DNA of 64,000 nucleotides, from positions 1 to 64,000 of the forward strand of contig NZ_DGIR01000038.1 of NCBI RefSeq assembly GCF_002386445.1. Direction: 5' to 3'. Position numbers and translations under genes: made by a program. Shown here piece by piece: positions 62,169-64,000 of the stretch. The notes under the pieces are model-generated. The model saw nothing but the letters and a program-made list of their open reading frames with translations, did no database searches and was not told where the DNA came from. Within the stretch, counting starts at the first letter, position 1. Each line of letters opens with the position of its first letter. Origin of the DNA: Pseudomonas sp. UBA4617 (lineage in GTDB: Bacteria > Pseudomonadota > Gammaproteobacteria > Pseudomonadales > Pseudomonadaceae).

Positions 62169-62768
62169 ATGTGGCAGAGCTATCTCAACGGCATGCTGGT
62201 GGCCTTCGGCCTGATCATGGCCATCGGCGCCCAGAACGCCTTCGTCCTCGCCCAGAGCCTGCGCCGCGAGCATCACCTGCCGGTGGCAGCGCTATGTATT
62301 CTCTGTGACGCGGTCCTGGTGGCAGCCGGGGTGTTCGGCCTGGCCACCGTGCTGGCGCACAACCCGACCTTGCTGGCGGTCGCCCGTTGGGGCGGCGCGG
62401 TATTCCTGATCTGGTACGGCACCAAGGCGTTGCGCAGCGCCTGCTCCCGGCAGAGCCTGCAGCATCAGCAGGGCCAAGGCGCACGCTCACGCCGCGCGGT
62501 GCTGCTCAGCGCCCTGGCGGTGACCCTGCTGAACCCGCACGTGTATCTCGACACGGTGTTGCTGATCGGCTCGCTGGGGGCCCAGCAGAGCGCGCCTGGG
62601 GCCTATGTGGCCGGGGCTGCCAGCGCCTCGCTGGTGTGGTTTTCGACCCTGGCGATTGGCGCAGCCTGGCTGGCGCCTTGGCTGGCACGGCCAGCGACCT
62701 GGCGCATGCTGGACCTGATGGTCGCGGTCATGATGTTCGCGGTGGCGGCGCAGTTGGTCTTCAGCTGA
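62169..62768 (+). CDS. argO: LysE/ArgO-family amino acid exporter
   Basis: The 199-aa membrane protein has the LysE-family landmarks GLIMAIGAQNAFVLAQSLRR and TLLNPHVYLDTVLLIGSLG, with six hydrophobic segments. It exports arginine/lysine at the inner membrane under ArgP control. ATG 62169 has GGAG eight bases upstream; the TTG two codons earlier is rejected. Confidence 0.88.
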   Translation: MWQSYLNGMLVAFGLIMAIGAQNAFVLAQSLRREHHLPVAALCILCDAVLVAAGVFGLATVLAHNPTLLAVARWGGAVFLIWYGTKALRSACSRQSLQHQQGQGARSRRAVLLSALAVTLLNPHVYLDTVLLIGSLGAQQSAPGAYVAGAASASLVWFSTLAIGAAWLAPWLARPATWRMLDLMVAVMMFAVAAQLVFS

Positions 62769-63068
62769 ACACCGGTTTTCCGCTTCGCAGCCCAGCGTGC
62801 CGGGGCCGCGCGGCTCCCTTGGTGTGAGGCAGGCCGCGGGTACAGGGGTTTCCGTACACGCACCTGCCTGCAAACGACCACCACTGATCGCCAGCCGCCA
62901 ACCGCTCTGGAACCTCTATTCCCTATCTTTGTTGCGTGGTTATGCGCCGGGCCCGGTGCTATGATCCAGCCCTTGCGTCGCAAAGAGTTCAATCTCGCTG
63001 ACGCTGATCGGGCCGCCCGTGATCGGCCTTGCGCAAACCGCAAACAGACCTGAATCAGGAGATCCACC
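62769..63068. other. argO-sodB intergenic region, 300 bp
   Basis: It contains REP-like words (GGGGCCGCGCGGCTCC near 62804) and, 100 bp before sodB, an extended -10 (TGCTATGAT, 62957-62965). No -35 at proper distance is seen. No gene or clear Fur box was found by eye. Confidence 0.5.
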
Positions 63069-63665
63069 ATGGCTTTTGAATTGCCGCCGCTGCCGTACGC
63101 CCACGATGCCCTGCAGCCGCACATCTCCAAGGAAACCCTGGAGTATCACCACGACAAGCACCACAACACCTATGTCGTGAACCTGAACAACCTGGTCCCA
63201 GGCACCGAATTCGAAGGCAAGACCCTGGAAGAGATCGTCAAGAGCTCTTCGGGCGGTATCTTCAACAACGCCGCTCAAGTCTGGAACCACACCTTCTACT
63301 GGAACTGCCTGTCGCCAAACGGCGGCGGCCAGCCGACCGGTGCCCTGGCTGACGCCATCAACGCCGCTTTCGGCTCCTTCGACAAGTTCAAGGAAGAGTT
63401 CACCAAGACGTCGGTTGGCACCTTCGGTTCCGGCTGGGGCTGGCTGGTGAAGAAGGCTGACGGTTCCCTGGCCCTGGCCAGCACCATCGGCGCCGGCTGC
63501 CCGCTGACCAGCGGCGACACCCCGCTGCTGACCTGCGACGTCTGGGAACACGCCTACTACATCGACTACCGCAACCTGCGTCCGAAGTACGTCGAGGCGT
63601 TCTGGAACCTGGTCAACTGGGCCTTCGTTGCCGAACAGTTCGAAGGCAAGACCTTCAAGGCCTGA
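63069..63665 (+). CDS. sodB: Iron superoxide dismutase
   Basis: The 198-aa enzyme has all metal ligands: H27 (LEYHHDKHHNTY), H74 (VWNHTFYWN), D157 and H161 (CDVWEHAYYIDYRN). The FELPPLPYAHDAL opening and the KSSSGGIFNNAAQ segment fit FeSOD. It removes superoxide in the cytoplasm. AGGAGA precedes the ATG. It is monocistronic, with a terminator after it. Confidence 0.97.
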   Translation: MAFELPPLPYAHDALQPHISKETLEYHHDKHHNTYVVNLNNLVPGTEFEGKTLEEIVKSSSGGIFNNAAQVWNHTFYWNCLSPNGGGQPTGALADAINAAFGSFDKFKEEFTKTSVGTFGSGWGWLVKKADGSLALASTIGAGCPLTSGDTPLLTCDVWEHAYYIDYRNLRPKYVEAFWNLVNWAFVAEQFEGKTFKA

Positions 63666-63712
63666 GTCATTCAGCCTCGAGCAGGAAGCCCGGCCACCCC
63701 GGGCCTCTTGCC

Positions 63713-63751
63713 AAAAATCCGATGCCAGCCCCCTGGCATCGGATTTTTTTT
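63713..63751 (+). terminator. Intrinsic terminator of sodB
   Basis: ATCCGATGCCAG (63717-63728) pairs with CTGGCATCGGAT (63733-63744) around CCCC and is followed by a run of eight T. An A run on the other side lets it act also for the minus-strand gene. Confidence 0.93.
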
Positions 63752-63785
63752 CAGGGCATTTGCCCAGGGTCGGCGCGCAAGGCGT

Positions 63786-64000
63786 TCATGAGACGTATCG
63801 TTCAAGCCAGCCGAGGCTATCGGCAGTAGACCCCGCAGGCCGGTATTCACACCCGATCCACCCCGTATAGCCGCGCTGCTCCAGCGCCGTGAACAGTCCT
63901 GCAATGTCCATCTGCCCTGTCCCAGGCTGATGCCGCCCCGGGCAATCGGCCACCTGCACATGCACCGTGCGCTCTCGAAGAACTGCGCCAGCACATCGTC
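63786..64000 (-). CDS. Hydroxypyruvate isomerase-like protein, C-terminal end (partial, possible frameshift)
   Basis: The frame ending at TCA 63786-63788 encodes VHVQVADCPGRHQPGTGQMD and WIGCEYRPAGST, matching the C-terminal TIM-barrel segments of hydroxypyruvate isomerase (Hyi). Metal/substrate residues H, D and E of that family fall in this region (GRHQPGTG, GCEY). The first codons at the edge do not look like the family. A different frame (DDVLAQFFE) does, pointing to a 2-base slip at 63972-63976. The gene continues off the right edge. Confidence 0.65.
   Translation of the reverse strand, partial: RCAGAVLRERTVHVQVADCPGRHQPGTGQMDIAGLFTALEQRGYTGWIGCEYRPAGSTADSLGWLERYVS

Noticed and set aside
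63671..63994. A 107-aa minus-strand frame at the right edge
   Set aside because: Beyond its first few residues it is out of frame with the clear hydroxypyruvate-isomerase C-terminus and has no homology.

Overview
The window reads as chromosomal DNA of a Pseudomonas putida-group bacterium. The evidence is high GC with strong codon bias, a ttgR/ttgABC RND efflux locus with a recognisable TtgR operator, a complete protocatechuate (pca) branch with PcaR-type operators, a TurA/MvaT-type H-NS protein, an McpG-like chemoreceptor, and many short REP-type palindromes of the CTTCGCGGG...CCCGC kind in gene gaps. I see no rRNA, tRNA, IS element, prophage or CRISPR array. The window opens in the last codons of a repeat protein and closes inside a hydroxypyruvate-isomerase-like gene.

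Layout. 1-11 kb: small metabolic and regulator pairs (flavin reductase-like protein; ABM monooxygenase divergent from an AraC regulator; ThDP decarboxylase divergent from a GcvA-like LysR; NAD(P)-binding protein; secreted MBL-fold protein divergent from a LysR; oxaloacetate decarboxylase; DHA2 drug transporter). 10.7-17.4 kb: ttgR divergent from ttgABC. 17.6-29.2 kb: aromatic block with a BenF-like porin, an Mpo1-like gene, then on the minus strand pcaR, pcaK, pcaIJF and pcaTBDC. Together these cover uptake (porin, PcaK, PcaT) and conversion of protocatechuate-derived carboxymuconate to succinyl-CoA and acetyl-CoA. Only the ring-cleaving dioxygenase (pcaGH) is absent here. Four PcaR-like operator regions, including one before the porin, suggest a single regulon.

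29.2-45.2 kb: a possible small RNA divergent from pcaR, a 68-aa gene with a repeated operator-like motif, a PiT phosphate transporter, a HerA-like ATPase, the chemoreceptor, a compact glycosyltransferase/deacetylase/flippase-like operon, purU, turA, sbcB, a PilZ protein, a lipoprotein, pykA and a ferredoxin-reductase gene. 45.2-46.6 kb: a visibly AT-richer insert with an unlisted 43-aa ORF overlapping a delta-60-repeat protein. 46.9-64 kb: fumA, small hydrolase and acetyltransferase genes, cardiolipin-synthase-like PLD with YceI, a serine hydrolase with a small partner, an acyl-CoA-dehydrogenase-like protein, olsBA (ornithine lipids), acpH, ArsR-xenB, a coiled-coil membrane protein, an epimerase, argP divergent from argO, and sodB.

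The best candidates for under-described biology are the three-gene glycan/lipid operon at 35.4-38.3 kb, the candidate RNA and repeated-motif promoter at 29.2-29.6 kb, the 43-aa/delta-60 pair at 45.2 kb, the porin-associated PcaR site, a perfect NtrC-like site at 8.97 kb and the 21-bp palindrome at 1.5 kb. Nothing in the window looks like a new defence or mobile system.
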